From assembly GCA_025769875.1 (NCBI GenBank), contig JAGFNK010001307.1:1-11126 (forward strand): a stretch of DNA of 11,126 bases, read 5' to 3'. How positions within the stretch are numbered: the first letter of the stretch is position 1; every line of letters starts with the position of its first letter. Under the pieces are notes generated by a model. That model made no database searches. It had not been told where the DNA came from and worked only from the letters and a program-made list of their open reading frames with translations. The position numbers were made by a program, and so were the translations under genes. This DNA is from Russula earlei. Its lineage: Eukaryota; Basidiomycota; Agaricomycetes; Russulales; Russulaceae. This document shows positions 1-7,184 of the stretch, piece by piece.

Positions 1-187
1 TTTTTTGTATGACTTCACGAATGAAGTGTTAAGATCTGACGGATCTTAGTACCGACTCTTAGTGAAAGAGTTGCTTGATATAGTTCAAGCACTAGACTTC
101 GAACCCTTTGATATTATCTCAGGAAGATTGAATGTAGAAAGAGAGGGGCCTCTTTCAGTTAGAGTCTGCACTACAATTTTGTTTAGA

Positions 188-192
188 TCTGT
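188..192. repeat. Target-site duplication, left of solo LTR 1
   Basis: TCTGT stands immediately before the TGTCA start of solo LTR 1 and is repeated exactly at 1151-1155 after its TGACA end. Five-base duplications are usual for Ty3/Gypsy and Ty1/Copia integrases. Confidence 0.9.
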
Positions 193-297
193 TGTCAAGA
201 CTCACTGTTGAACTATCCAGTTCAAGAGCGAGGGATAAGCTCGAAGACGAGTCGGTAGACGTCCAAGACGGCGTGGGCAAGGAGTAGAGTCCAGAGT

Positions 298-327
298 AGT
301 AACAAATACCAGAGAGGTATTGTTACT
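298..327. repeat. Hairpin, 12-bp arms with one bulge (solo LTR 1)
   Basis: Arms 298-310 and 316-327 pair fully around a 5-nt loop apart from one bulged base. The equivalents in the other two copies differ at one position in each arm, yet each copy still pairs with a single bulge. Confidence 0.6.
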
Positions 328-549
328 GTGAGAGTAGAACAATCACGCAGGGAAAAGGCCAGAGTGGTCACAAGGGGACGGTCCTTGAAGGAGTATCCCA
401 GGGATGGAGAGTGCCGTAAACAAATGGACAGTCTGAGGACTGTCTGCTACTTTATTGAGCGCTTATATACTACAAAGAACTGCTAAATAGGGAACAAGTC
501 ATAACCTTGTTATCAAGCAAAATAGAGTGATGAGTAAGAATCGGAGGAC

Positions 550-583
550 GCTTACTGAGCATGCTCAGTCATGCTCAGTAAGC
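550..583. repeat. Large perfect hairpin inside family S LTR
   Basis: Arms 550-563 and 570-583 are 14-bp perfect reverse complements around the 6-nt loop CTCAGT. Copy 2 keeps both arms (5302-5315, 5323-5336) with a 7-nt loop; copy 3 has one mismatch (10018-10031, 10038-10051). The core also contains the 16-bp palindrome ACTGAGCATGCTCAGT (554-569). Confidence 0.85.
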
Positions 584-734
584 TGCTGAGTAAGAAGCTT
601 CTTGATGAGTAAGAGCTTCCATTGTCCACGTGCCCACTGCTTTAGTGCACGTGCAAGCACCTGATTCATTTCCTGTTAGTTAGTTTAGGGCCGGTCATTT
701 GAGGACTTGTAGTTTGGTTAAAGAATAGTGTTAT

Positions 735-755
735 CTATATAAGGCCCTTATATAG
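735..755. promoter_or_regulatory. Palindromic TATA-like element in solo LTR 1
   Basis: Arms 735-744 and 746-755 are perfect reverse complements with a single C between them, so TATATAAGG reads the same on both strands. It could serve as a TATA box in either direction, which is why it does not settle the orientation of this LTR. Copies 2 and 3 keep only a 7-bp version. Promoter function is inferred. Confidence 0.4.
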
Positions 756-1150
756 TTCTATTAGGGTCCTTAGAGTTGACCCTAATACTTCTATTAAGGT
801 CCTTAGTGTTGCCTTATAGTTCGTTCTATAGTTATTAGAGTTGGTCTAATAACGCGTTGTAGGGCCTTTGATACTAGGTTAGTACCTATTGTAGAGTTCC
901 TAGGGTCGTTCCAAAGGGTCTTTAGGAAGGCCCTAATGCTGTCTTTCATTGCTAGAAGGGTTGCCTCTAAGTGGGGCTTGCTGTATGTCGATTGTGCCGA
1001 GAATCGCTCGCGCAACAATGCATGCGCGATATTGTGGACACCTCTACTCACCCCTTTTGCTCGTGTGAACAGGGTGACACCATAGAGACCAGGTTTCCTC
1101 CTATAAGGAAGGGTCCTTCAAGGGCCCTCTCCGGAGAATGGTTCATGACA

Positions 1151-1155
1151 TCTGT
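1151..1155. repeat. Target-site duplication, right of solo LTR 1
   Basis: TCTGT, the exact partner of 188-192. Confidence 0.9.
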
Positions 1156-1184
1156 AGACAAGGTGGTTGTCTTGTTTAGAGAGT

Positions 1185-1207
1185 AAGTCGAGCGTAAGGC
1201 TCGACTT
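1185..1207. repeat. 9-bp-stem hairpin in LTR A
   Basis: AAGTCGAGC (1185-1193) pairs perfectly with GCTCGACTT (1199-1207) around the loop GTAAG. It lies just downstream, on the minus strand, of the putative TATA box of LTR A. Confidence 0.75.
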
Positions 1208-1221
1208 CTTGGTACCACAGA

Positions 1222-1230
1222 CTATTTATA
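1222..1230 (-). promoter_or_regulatory. Putative TATA box of LTR A
   Basis: The minus strand reads TATAAATAG. Transcription from here would run leftwards, as expected for an element whose genes are all on the minus strand. It lies about 310 bp into the proposed LTR. Only the motif and its position support it. Confidence 0.4.
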
Positions 1231-1328
1231 CGATATCTCAATAACTGATCCGATTCATACGAAACTCGGGGTGCACATAGCTGAGAACCAGTATCCAAAA
1301 ACAGAAAGCTCAATTCAAGAATGTTAGA

Positions 1329-1350
1329 AATGACTCATGCGTGAGTCATT
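1329..1350. repeat. 9-bp-stem hairpin in LTR A
   Basis: AATGACTCA (1329-1337) and TGAGTCATT (1342-1350) pair perfectly around the loop TGCG. Both arms contain TGACTCA/TGAGTCA, the core of an AP-1/Gcn4-type bZIP site, so this may be a paired regulator site as well as a hairpin. That role is inferred. Confidence 0.55.
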
Positions 1351-1369
1351 CTTTCCTAGTATCAGTCAT

Positions 1370-1469
1370 GAATCAGTAAGCAATCGGTAAGCAATCAGTA
1401 AGCAATCAGTAAGCAATCAGTAAGCAATCAGTAAGCAGCCATGATCTAGATCAGTAAGCAATCACTAAG
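1370..1469. repeat. Tandem array of an 11-bp unit in U3 of LTR A
   Basis: Six head-to-tail units of CAATCAGTAAG run from 1370 to 1435. The first starts with G and the second carries one A-to-G change; units 3 to 6 are identical. Two looser units follow at 1448-1458 and 1459-1469, after a 12-bp palindrome TGATCTAGATCA (1442-1453). The array is about 70-170 bp from the start of the LTR, upstream of the TATA-like motif. It could be an enhancer or simply a replication-slippage product. Confidence 0.85.
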
Positions 1470-1539
1470 CCAGACATATGAGTAATCACAGATGAGTCAG
1501 CAAAACAGATGACAGTCAAAGAACAAGAGAATCCTAACA

Positions 1540-1552
1540 CCATTCCCCCTCT
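1540..1552 (-). other. Polypurine tract of element A
   Basis: The minus strand reads AGAGGGGGAATGG directly before the proposed LTR start TGTTAGG. A purine-rich tract at this position primes plus-strand DNA synthesis in LTR retrotransposons. The ORF3 stop codon lies only about 20 bases upstream. Confidence 0.6.
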
Positions 1553-1571
1553 AAGCTAGGTCTGGCATGAC

Positions 1572-3486
1572 CTAATCACTTACTCCATGATAACCTTCAA
1601 CCCACTCGCCTTCCCATCCTTCGGTAACGTCCAGAGCATCTTGTTCAGTGAGGAGGGTGGAGACATCTCTGTCTGTACACCTTGGACTGTACTCGAGAGA
1701 ATTTAGCTCCTTATAATATTGATATTGTTTCTTCTCTGCTTGAGTTGTGGCTAGTCCTAGGTTAGAGGTACTAGCCCTAGGCATGCGTCGTGAAGTTGAG
1801 GCTAGGCGCACTGCATTGGGAACCTCTTGAACCGGGAGTCCTCCGCCTCGTCTTGCAGTTGGGGGAGCACTGGTTTCTCCTCTGAGTCGAGCGCTCCGTC
1901 GTGAGGGTTGCCTGTTACCACCTCTTCCTCACCTCCCTCGTCCAGTAAGTGGGGGCTCTGACCCAGATCTTGCTTCAGCTGGTGTAGCGTGACGTGAGGT
2001 TATAGGAGTTGGAGTTAAAGAGGGAAGGGGGGTATCCAGGTTCATAGTACCGTCGTTTAAACGGTTGCCACAAGTTGCTCTGCAGCAGAAGTTTCTACAG
2101 TGGTACTGGTTAGCGTGTCTTTGAGACCTTCTACTGCACATGTGCACAGAGTGATCTTGAGATCATCGACTGCGGTCGACGCTGCTCGTGCATTAGCCAC
2201 TGCATCTTGTAAGATGCTTACTGTGCCTCGCAAATGTCCCCTCAAGGTCCTCTCTTCCGGTAAAAGTGGCCTCAGATGACTGCACTGTTCTATGGGTGAA
2301 GAACTTGTGATTGTTGGGGAAATGCATTGTCGCCGAGAGATGCAGGCATAATGGGGTGTTTCGCACTGTCGGTCCCAATGTCCTTCCATCCACACCATCG
2401 GCACTTGTGTTCGTACATGAGCTGCCACCATTTAGCCATTCCTGCATTGTAAGGGGGGGTCGGAGGGCGAGAAAACTTTCCTCGCTCAATCTCTTCCTCC
2501 TCATGAGCTCTAGAAGATGGTCCTGCTTCTCCTCCCTCGTCGTTCTGAGAGTCTTCGCTTCCAGCCCCTCCTCTAACTCTTTCTGCAACGTGGCGGGCAA
2601 CAAGGACTTGTACCTCAGGTAGGAAGAACTCCTCTTGCCGTAGTCCCGTACCTTCCAGAATGCCTCGCGGGCCATTTGCTCTCGTGATAAGAGCCCACAT
2701 CTCTCGTGCACGAGGGAGGAATTTGGCTGCTCGGAGACGAGAATGCTCCCTCGTAGATATCCTCCGCTCGAGCTCTATCGAGAGCCAATTGATCTCTTTC
2801 TCGCTGAATAGTTTTCTGTTGCTCGTTAAGTAATTGACTTCGTCGAGCCAAGCTAGCGAGTCGTGTGGAATGCTGGTTAATACGCCATATTTCGGCTTCG
2901 ACTCCAGCATCTCCCAACATGTGTTGACGGAGGTGAGGAGGGAGTGGAACATGTGGAGAGGGAAATTTGGGATGTCGGCTGTAAGAATGTCAGGGTATTC
3001 TTCTTCACTTTCTGGAAGGACTCTGGGTAGAGGTTGTAGTTAGGGTGGCGCGTATAGGGGTTCTCCGAAGACCAGCTTGTCCTTTCCTTGACAACCCCAG
3101 ATGAACGGTTCTTCTGAGCCCTGGTTTCCACCCACACCCATCGAATATACTTGGTGGGGACGAGTACATGCCAGTCGTTTGGGATAGTGATGCAGACAGG
3201 GTGTTGACTGGGGTCATAGCGCTCCCATCCTTCTCCGGGATATCGGGGTCCACGTAGGTACTCGTAGGGGAGTAGATGTGATGGGAATAGGACTAGTCGA
3301 TTCTTCTGTTGTAGGCCCAGGGGGAACGACTGTCTCGAGGTACTCAAGGTCAGGGAGAGATGGGGGGCATTCGGACATGTAAGAGGGTGATGCTCGTTCA
3401 TCTGTGGACATAGTTGTTCTGTTACCAACAAGGTCGAGAAAGACGGGGAGTAATTGATCAATATGGACGCGACTAAGTCTCGGCAA
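1572..3486 (-). pseudogene. ORF3 of element A: Gag-like zinc-knuckle protein (broken)
   Basis: A long minus-strand coding region follows the chromodomain directly. A likely start is the ATG at 3409-3411 (MSTDERASPS); the reading is also open upstream to 3486, overlapping the end of pol. About 610 residues can be traced, but only by switching frame roughly six times (near 3290, 3020, 2930, 2740, 2385 and 2100), with one in-frame TGA at 1929-1931. In order: a Pro/Ser-rich N-terminus, a domain with HP...IP...Y..W...E (about 3240-3120), EEYPDILTADIP (about 2990-2955), a charged coiled-coil-like stretch (about 2900-2750), an acidic linker, a CX2CX4HX4C zinc knuckle at 2363-2403 split by a one-base deletion, then about 260 residues rich in Ser, Thr and Arg. 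The knuckle and coiled coil suggest a nucleic-acid-binding Gag-like protein; this is inferred. Confidence 0.65.
2363..2403 (-). other. CCHC zinc knuckle of ORF3 A, crossing a frameshift
   Basis: The minus strand codes HKCRWCGWK in one frame and GHWDRQC in the next. Read together they give C-x2-C-x4-H-x4-C, the retroviral nucleocapsid knuckle. The tract is 41 nt where 14 codons need 42, so exactly one base is missing, next to a run of G on the coding strand (AAGGAC). Confidence 0.6.
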
Positions 3487-4145
3487 AGATCTTCAATGGG
3501 GGATGAAGGCCTACTGGGATCAGTGTCGTTTCCATGCAGGTTTTTATAGTCCTGATGGCTGCAGGGTTTGCTTGTGAAAGTCTTTCACGAGGTCGGGGGC
3601 GTGAGATTTGTGGCTGGCTCCCAAGAGTCGTGAGCAGAGGAGTATCCCTTCCAATGGAACGTAATACTGCAGCTGTTTTCTTCCTTCCAACACGCCTTGA
3701 CCCCAAAACGTTTTCGAGTTCCCACTCTGTTCATCATTTACGACATCCGGTGGCGGTTCTTCATAGTTTGCACATATTCCTCCGTCTCTGATATGGATGT
3801 AAGAGGTTGGCATGGAAGACGTCATGCACTTTCCATCGGTCTGGTAATTGAATTTGTATGCACCAGGCTTATCACTTCCTTGATTTGAACGGTCCTAGTC
3901 TTTTTGCGGCTAGTTTGGCCATGGGCTGGAACGTTTTGATGTTCTTTCCTTCTAACCATACTTTATCTTCTTCTTTATAAGGTTTAACCCTATTTTCTTC
4001 TTCAGCAGTCTATGCCCTAACAGGATAGCTTTCTGGGCATCCCGTCTTGCCTTTTGTAATGATTCTTTCTTTCTTCTATTTTGGGAAATTCCCTATTGTA
4101 GTTGCTTGATAGGTTTTGGGAAGAAAATGTCACGGTAACTAGCCA
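3473..4145 (-). pseudogene. Pol A fragment: integrase C-terminus and chromodomain
   Basis: From about 4139 downwards the minus strand codes RDIFFPKPIKQLQ, then EERKESLQKARRDAQKAI, then KPYKEEDKVWLEGKNI and KLAAKRLGPFKSRK, which is the GPY/F module of chromovirus integrases. After VFHANLLHPYQ-like residues comes a chromodomain assembled from three frames: PPPDVVNDE, GRKQLQYYV, HWKGYSSAHDSWEPATNLT, then APDLVKDFHKQ. The gene ends at a TAG at 3473-3475. Chromodomains of this kind steer integration towards particular chromatin. The fragment has several frameshifts and an in-frame TAG after KQLQ. Everything upstream of the integrase tail is absent, consistent with disruption by element B. Confidence 0.85.
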
Positions 4146-4639
4146 TGTCAGTTCACAAGCAGAAAGCAAGTCGATGATAGAGAGGTGTTCAAGAAACGGG
4201 CTGTTCCGTGTATAATGAGTAAGGATCCCTGCAGCGTCAAAGTGTTTTATGCTAAACAGGTTATGGCCAATAGACCCTTCCTAGTACGACTCGGTCTGTT
4301 GAGAAGCTAGGGTAAGTTTATAATGGGATAGACTAGGGCTGGTTCCACTAGCTATATGCGTTCAAGTCCGTCGGGGACCTTGAACAACGCAAGAGAGTAG
4401 AGGAAGGTAGGTCTTTAAGGAGGAGAGCTCTTCTCAGGAGAGTGAAGAGAGACTCTTAGGAAAGGAAGGGAAAGGCGAAGAGTAGATGGTGGATGGTGTG
4501 TTGAGAGTTGATGAAATGGAGAGGTAGTTGTGGGTTAAATTTGTGAGAGTGAATTGGGTTGCAGGCAAATATGTTTGGACAAGAGTAGGTTGGATTCTAC
4601 AAGAGACCAAGCTTAGGGCTTTGGTCACAAAGTACTGAG

Positions 4640-4649
4640 CTTATATATA
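4640..4649 (-). promoter_or_regulatory. Putative TATA box of LTR B
   Basis: The minus strand reads TATATATAAG. Its position, about 360 bp into the LTR once solo LTR 2 is discounted, and its direction match an LTR promoter driving element B. No transcript evidence is available. Confidence 0.5.
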
Positions 4650-4935
4650 CAGGAGAAGTGCAGCAATAGCTGCGCTTTGACTGTGCTACTAGTATAGTAG
4701 GAGTCATAATAAGTAGGAGTCATAGGAATGAGGCCACGAATGAGTCAGAACCAAGTAACTGTGCTGCACAGTAGGTGCGCAGCATTGCACAGTCGAAACT
4801 AAGAAGTGAATATAAACGGAAAGAGAACCAAACAAAGGGAAAGTAACAGCAATCCTGTGTTACCTGGACGTGTGTGGATCACATGATAACACAGAAGGGA
4901 TCACAAGATGTAAGAGATCACGAGACCAGTAAGTA

Positions 4936-4940
4936 AAGGG
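4936..4940. repeat. Target-site duplication, left of solo LTR 2
   Basis: AAGGG directly before TGTCA; repeated exactly at 5908-5912. Confidence 0.9.
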
Positions 4941-5907
4941 TGTCAAGACTCACTGTTGAACTATCCAGTTCAAGAGCGAGGGATAAGCTCGAAGACAAGT
5001 CAATAGACGTCCAAGACTGCGTGGGCAAGAAGTAGAGTCCAGAGTAGTAACAGATACCAGAGAGGTATTGTTACTGTGAGAGTCGAGCAATCACACAGGG
5101 AAGAGGCCAGGGTAGTCACAAGGGGATGGTCCTTAAAGGAGTATCCCAGGGATGGAGAGTGCCGTAAACAAATGGACAGTCCGAGGACTGTCCGCTACTT
5201 TATTGAGCGCTATGATACTACAAGAGAACTGCTAAATAGGGAACAAGTCATAACCTTGTTATCAAGCATCATAGAGTGATGAGTTAAGAAGTCGGGGAGA
5301 CGCTTACTGAGCATGCCTCAGTCATGCTCAGTAAGCTGCTGAGTAAGAAGCTTTCTCTTGATGAGTAAAGAGCTTTCATTGTCCACGTGTTTACTGCTTT
5401 AGTGCACGTGCAAGCACCTGATTCATTTCCTATTAGTTAGTTTAGGGCCGGTCATTTGAGGACTTGTAGTTGGTTAGGGAATAGTGTTATCTTATAAGGC
5501 CCTTATATAGTTCTATTAGGTCCTTAGAGTCGACCCTAATACTTCTATTGAAGGGTCCTTAGTGTTGCGCTTATAGTTCGTTCTATAGTTATTAGAGTTG
5601 GTCTAATAACGCGTTGTAGGGCCTTTGATACTAGGTTAGTACCTATTGTAGAGTTCCTAGGGTCGTTCCAAAGGGTCCTTAGGAAGGCCCTAATGCTGTC
5701 TTTTGTTGCTAGAAGGGTTGCCTTTAAGTGGGGCTTGCTGTAGTGTCGATTGTGCCGAGAATCGCTCGCGCAACAATGCACGCGCGATATTGTGGACACC
5801 TCTACTCACCCCTTTTGCTCATGTGAACAGGGTGACACCATAGAGGCTGGGTTCCTCCTATAAGGAAGGGTCCTTCAAGGGCCCTCTCCGGAGAATGGTT
5901 CATGACA
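4941..5907. mobile_element. Solo LTR 2 of family S (967 bp)
   Basis: Same family and orientation as 193-1150, with the same TGTCAAGACTC start and GGTTCATGACA end, flanked by AAGGG on both sides. It lies inside the proposed 3' LTR of element B. Compared with copies 1 and 3 it carries several CpG-to-CpA changes (for example GACGAGTCGG to GACAAGTCAA near 4995-5005, and CACGCAGG to CACACAGG near 5092-5099) and a number of one-base indels. Confidence 0.9.
5302..5336. repeat. Large hairpin in solo LTR 2
   Basis: Equivalent of 550-583: both 14-bp arms are intact and the loop has gained one C. Confidence 0.8.
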
Positions 5908-5912
5908 AAGGG
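5908..5912. repeat. Target-site duplication, right of solo LTR 2
   Basis: AAGGG, exact partner of 4936-4940. Confidence 0.9.
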
Positions 5913-5981
5913 ACGTACGAAAGCAAGCAGTCCATAGCAAAAGGTAAGAAGTAAACGTAAAAGGAAAATGGTGTAACATCA

Positions 5982-5990
5982 CCCCCCCAT
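5982..5990 (-). other. Polypurine tract of element B
   Basis: The minus strand reads ATGGGGGGG immediately before the proposed LTR start TGATGTTACACC. It begins 8 bases after the ORF3 stop codon (TAG at 5999-6001), so ORF3 fills all the space up to the LTR. Confidence 0.65.
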
Positions 5991-5998
5991 CAAGGCCC

Positions 5999-7184
5999 CT
6001 AGAAGTGAGAACGACGATAAGGCCGACCTACTTTTCTCCAAGGTTGGTCCAACTTCAAAGATCGTACCCTTTTTGTTGCACGATCTGGTCTGTGGGGACA
6101 GACTGGTCGTATGTGCCCCAGTTCACCGCAATGAAAGCAGGTTTTTCTGGGGTGACGGGCGGAGATGAAGGTAGATCTGGGAGGTCTTGACTTCGGAGGT
6201 GAAGGATGAGTCAGTAGGTCGGAAGGAGTCGGCGGAGGAAGACGAATCGAGTCGCATAAGTTCCTGTAAGCGACTATCACCTTCTTCTTCCTCGGAGCGG
6301 TCTTGCCATCGGAGGTTAAGGGTAACCCTATTGAGAGAATTGGCGGCGGCAAGGGTTTGTTTGACCTCCTTGAGGTGGCCTTGGTGCTCGAGGATTTGTG
6401 CGAAGAGGAGGCGTATGTTTGTCTCCTCTTGAGTATTTCCGACGTTCTGAACCTGTAAGACTTGACCCCTGCTGTAAGGGAGGGGTCGTTGTTCCTCGAC
6501 AGCCCTGTGACGAAGTCTGTAAGGCTGGTTAGCGAGGAGCATGTCCCACTGCTCCTCGTTTGGTACAGGGATGGGCCAGGCAGCGGGGATGGGTGTGAAT
6601 ACACGGGAGAAGATGGGGGCTCCCTTGCCAAGGGTAGCATGGATGAGGGGTTCCGGTCGGGCCTCCAGCTCGATGAGGAACCAATTGGCCCTGTACATAG
6701 TTCCTCCGGGGTACTCAGGGACTGCAAAGTCAATGAGGGGGTGGTCAGAGGAGGGGATCCAGTCAGGGCTGGGTTGTGGAAGGCGAGGGGCGTCAAAGAA
6801 TTTGGCGGCCTCGAATTGTTCGGCAAGGGAGAATGGGGATGGAGTGCGTCCTGGGAAAAGGTCAAGTCCCAGGGCATTGGACTCGGATCCCAGAAGGGTT
6901 GAGGTGAGGGAGATGGAAGGTGAAAGAGGGGAAGACAGACTCGGGCGACGGCATCGTCGTCGTCCTCATCGCACTCGTAGGCAGGAGGGTTGTTGAAGGG
7001 TAGACCTTCTTGCCAGTTGGGGAGTGGGGGAGGCGATGGCGTCGACGTCGGCATAGGAAAGAGTGGGGGAAGGGTAGGCGAGAACGGGGGAGGCACAAGT
7101 GGGGACTGGGGACGAGGGACAGTAGGCAGGGGATGAGTAGGTTGGGACGGGCGAGGATGGAATATAAACTGGGGATTGAGACAT
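5999..7184 (-). pseudogene. ORF3 of element B: Gag-like zinc-knuckle protein (broken)
   Basis: The best start is the ATG at 7182-7184 (MSQSPVYIPSSPVPTY), 137 bp after the pol stop, giving about 395 residues. One frame is open from 7184 to about 6190 except for a TGA at 6966-6968; a shift between about 6250 and 6140 is then needed to reach the C-terminus. In order: a Ser/Pro-rich repeat-like N-terminus (residues 1-55), SLAEQFEAAKFFDAPRLPQ, a core with HPLIDFAVP...Y..NW...E and EEQWDMLLANQPYRLRH, a helical stretch (EETNIRLLFAQILEHQGHLK), an acidic Ser-rich linker, the knuckle CFHCGELGHIRPVC (6098-6139), and a basic tail. The knuckle and basic tail imply RNA or DNA binding. A Gag role is inferred; the odd point is that it lies 3' of pol. 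Confidence 0.7.
6098..6139 (-). other. CCHC zinc knuckle of ORF3 B
   Basis: CFHCGELGHIRPVC is a perfect C-x2-C-x4-H-x4-C with the usual aromatic residue after the first Cys and Gly before His. It is followed by an Arg/Lys-rich tail ending in RRSHF. Confidence 0.9.

Larger units (their letters stand above)
193..1150. mobile_element. Solo LTR 1 of family S (958 bp)
   Basis: This copy begins TGTCAAGACTC and ends GGTTCATGACA, giving a 5-bp terminal inverted repeat that fits the LTR rule TG...CA. It is near-identical in layout to 4941-5907 and 9656-10617. The flanking TCTGT duplication shows that it is a complete insertion product reduced to one LTR, presumably by recombination between the two LTRs of a full element. 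No internal region of this family is present in the window, so the family's coding content and direction are unknown. Short open frames inside it are not convincing genes. Confidence 0.9.
27..1539 (-). mobile_element. Probable 3' LTR of element A, interrupted by solo LTR 1
   Basis: On the minus strand the LTR would start TGTTAGGAT at 1539, directly after a purine-rich tract, and end ATCTTAACA at 27. These ends form an inverted repeat with 8 of 9 positions paired and the TG...CA rule is met. Removing solo LTR 1 and one copy of its target duplication (963 bp) leaves about 550 bp. A minus-strand TATA box at 1222-1230 and a tandem array at 1370-1469 sit where a U3 promoter and enhancer would be. 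The right end is well supported by the tract; the left end is not, since the partner LTR is outside the window. A shorter LTR of 1322-1539 is an alternative. Confidence 0.5.
27..4145 (-). mobile_element. Element A: truncated Ty3/Gypsy chromodomain retrotransposon
   Basis: Reading on the minus strand from 4145 down, the order is integrase C-terminus, chromodomain, ORF3 with a zinc knuckle, polypurine tract, 3' LTR. Protease, reverse transcriptase, RNase H and the integrase core are missing on this side. They probably lie beyond element B, which appears to have inserted at about 4146. The left boundary at 27 is tentative and rests on a TGTTA...TAACA terminal match. A family S solo LTR (193-1150) sits inside its LTR. 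Identity as Ty3/Gypsy is firm from the integrase tail and chromodomain; the exact ends are inferred. Confidence 0.75.
4146..5981 (-). mobile_element. Probable 3' LTR of element B, interrupted by solo LTR 2
   Basis: On the minus strand the LTR would start TGATGTTACACC at 5981, right after a run of seven G, and end GAACTGACA at 4146, next to pol A. Removing solo LTR 2 and one target duplication (972 bp) leaves about 864 bp. A minus-strand TATA box lies at 4640-4649. The start is well supported by the polypurine tract. The end rests only on the break in pol A and a TG/CA pair, without a longer terminal inverted repeat. A 13-bp direct repeat occurs at 4696-4708 and 4712-4724. No gene is visible in 4146-4940; an open frame at 4434-4628 is low-complexity Ser/Pro and not convincing. 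Confidence 0.5.

Noticed and set aside
803..1051. Minus-strand open frame in solo LTR 1, also open in solo LTR 2 (5545-5799)
   Set aside because: The protein similarity follows from DNA identity of the LTR copies. The frame is broken in copy 3 and has no recognisable domain.
1370..1469. CRISPR-like array
   Set aside because: The units are 11 bp head to tail with no spacers, and the context is fungal, so this is a simple tandem repeat.
1322..1539. A short 218-bp LTR for element A with TGTTAG...CTAACA ends
   Set aside because: The 6-bp terminal match is good, but this version would leave out the TATA box at 1222-1230. I prefer 27-1539 but cannot exclude the short version without the partner LTR.
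2311..2622. Plus-strand open frame opposite ORF3 A
   Set aside because: Antisense to the zinc-knuckle and acidic linker region; no recognisable protein features.
193..5907. Solo LTRs 1 and 2 as the two ends of one full-length element (and likewise 2 and 3)
   Set aside because: Each copy has its own target duplication on both sides, and the DNA between them belongs to elements A and B, which have different polypurine tracts and LTR starts.
4856..5981. A short LTR for element B starting TGTGTTACC at 4856
   Set aside because: It would be only about 150 bp after removing solo LTR 2 and would leave 4146-4855, with its TATA box, unexplained between pol A and the LTR.
6187..6996. Plus-strand open frames opposite ORF3 B
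   Set aside because: Low-complexity Gly/Arg/Glu-rich shadows of the Pro/Ser-rich ORF3 on the other strand; no domain.
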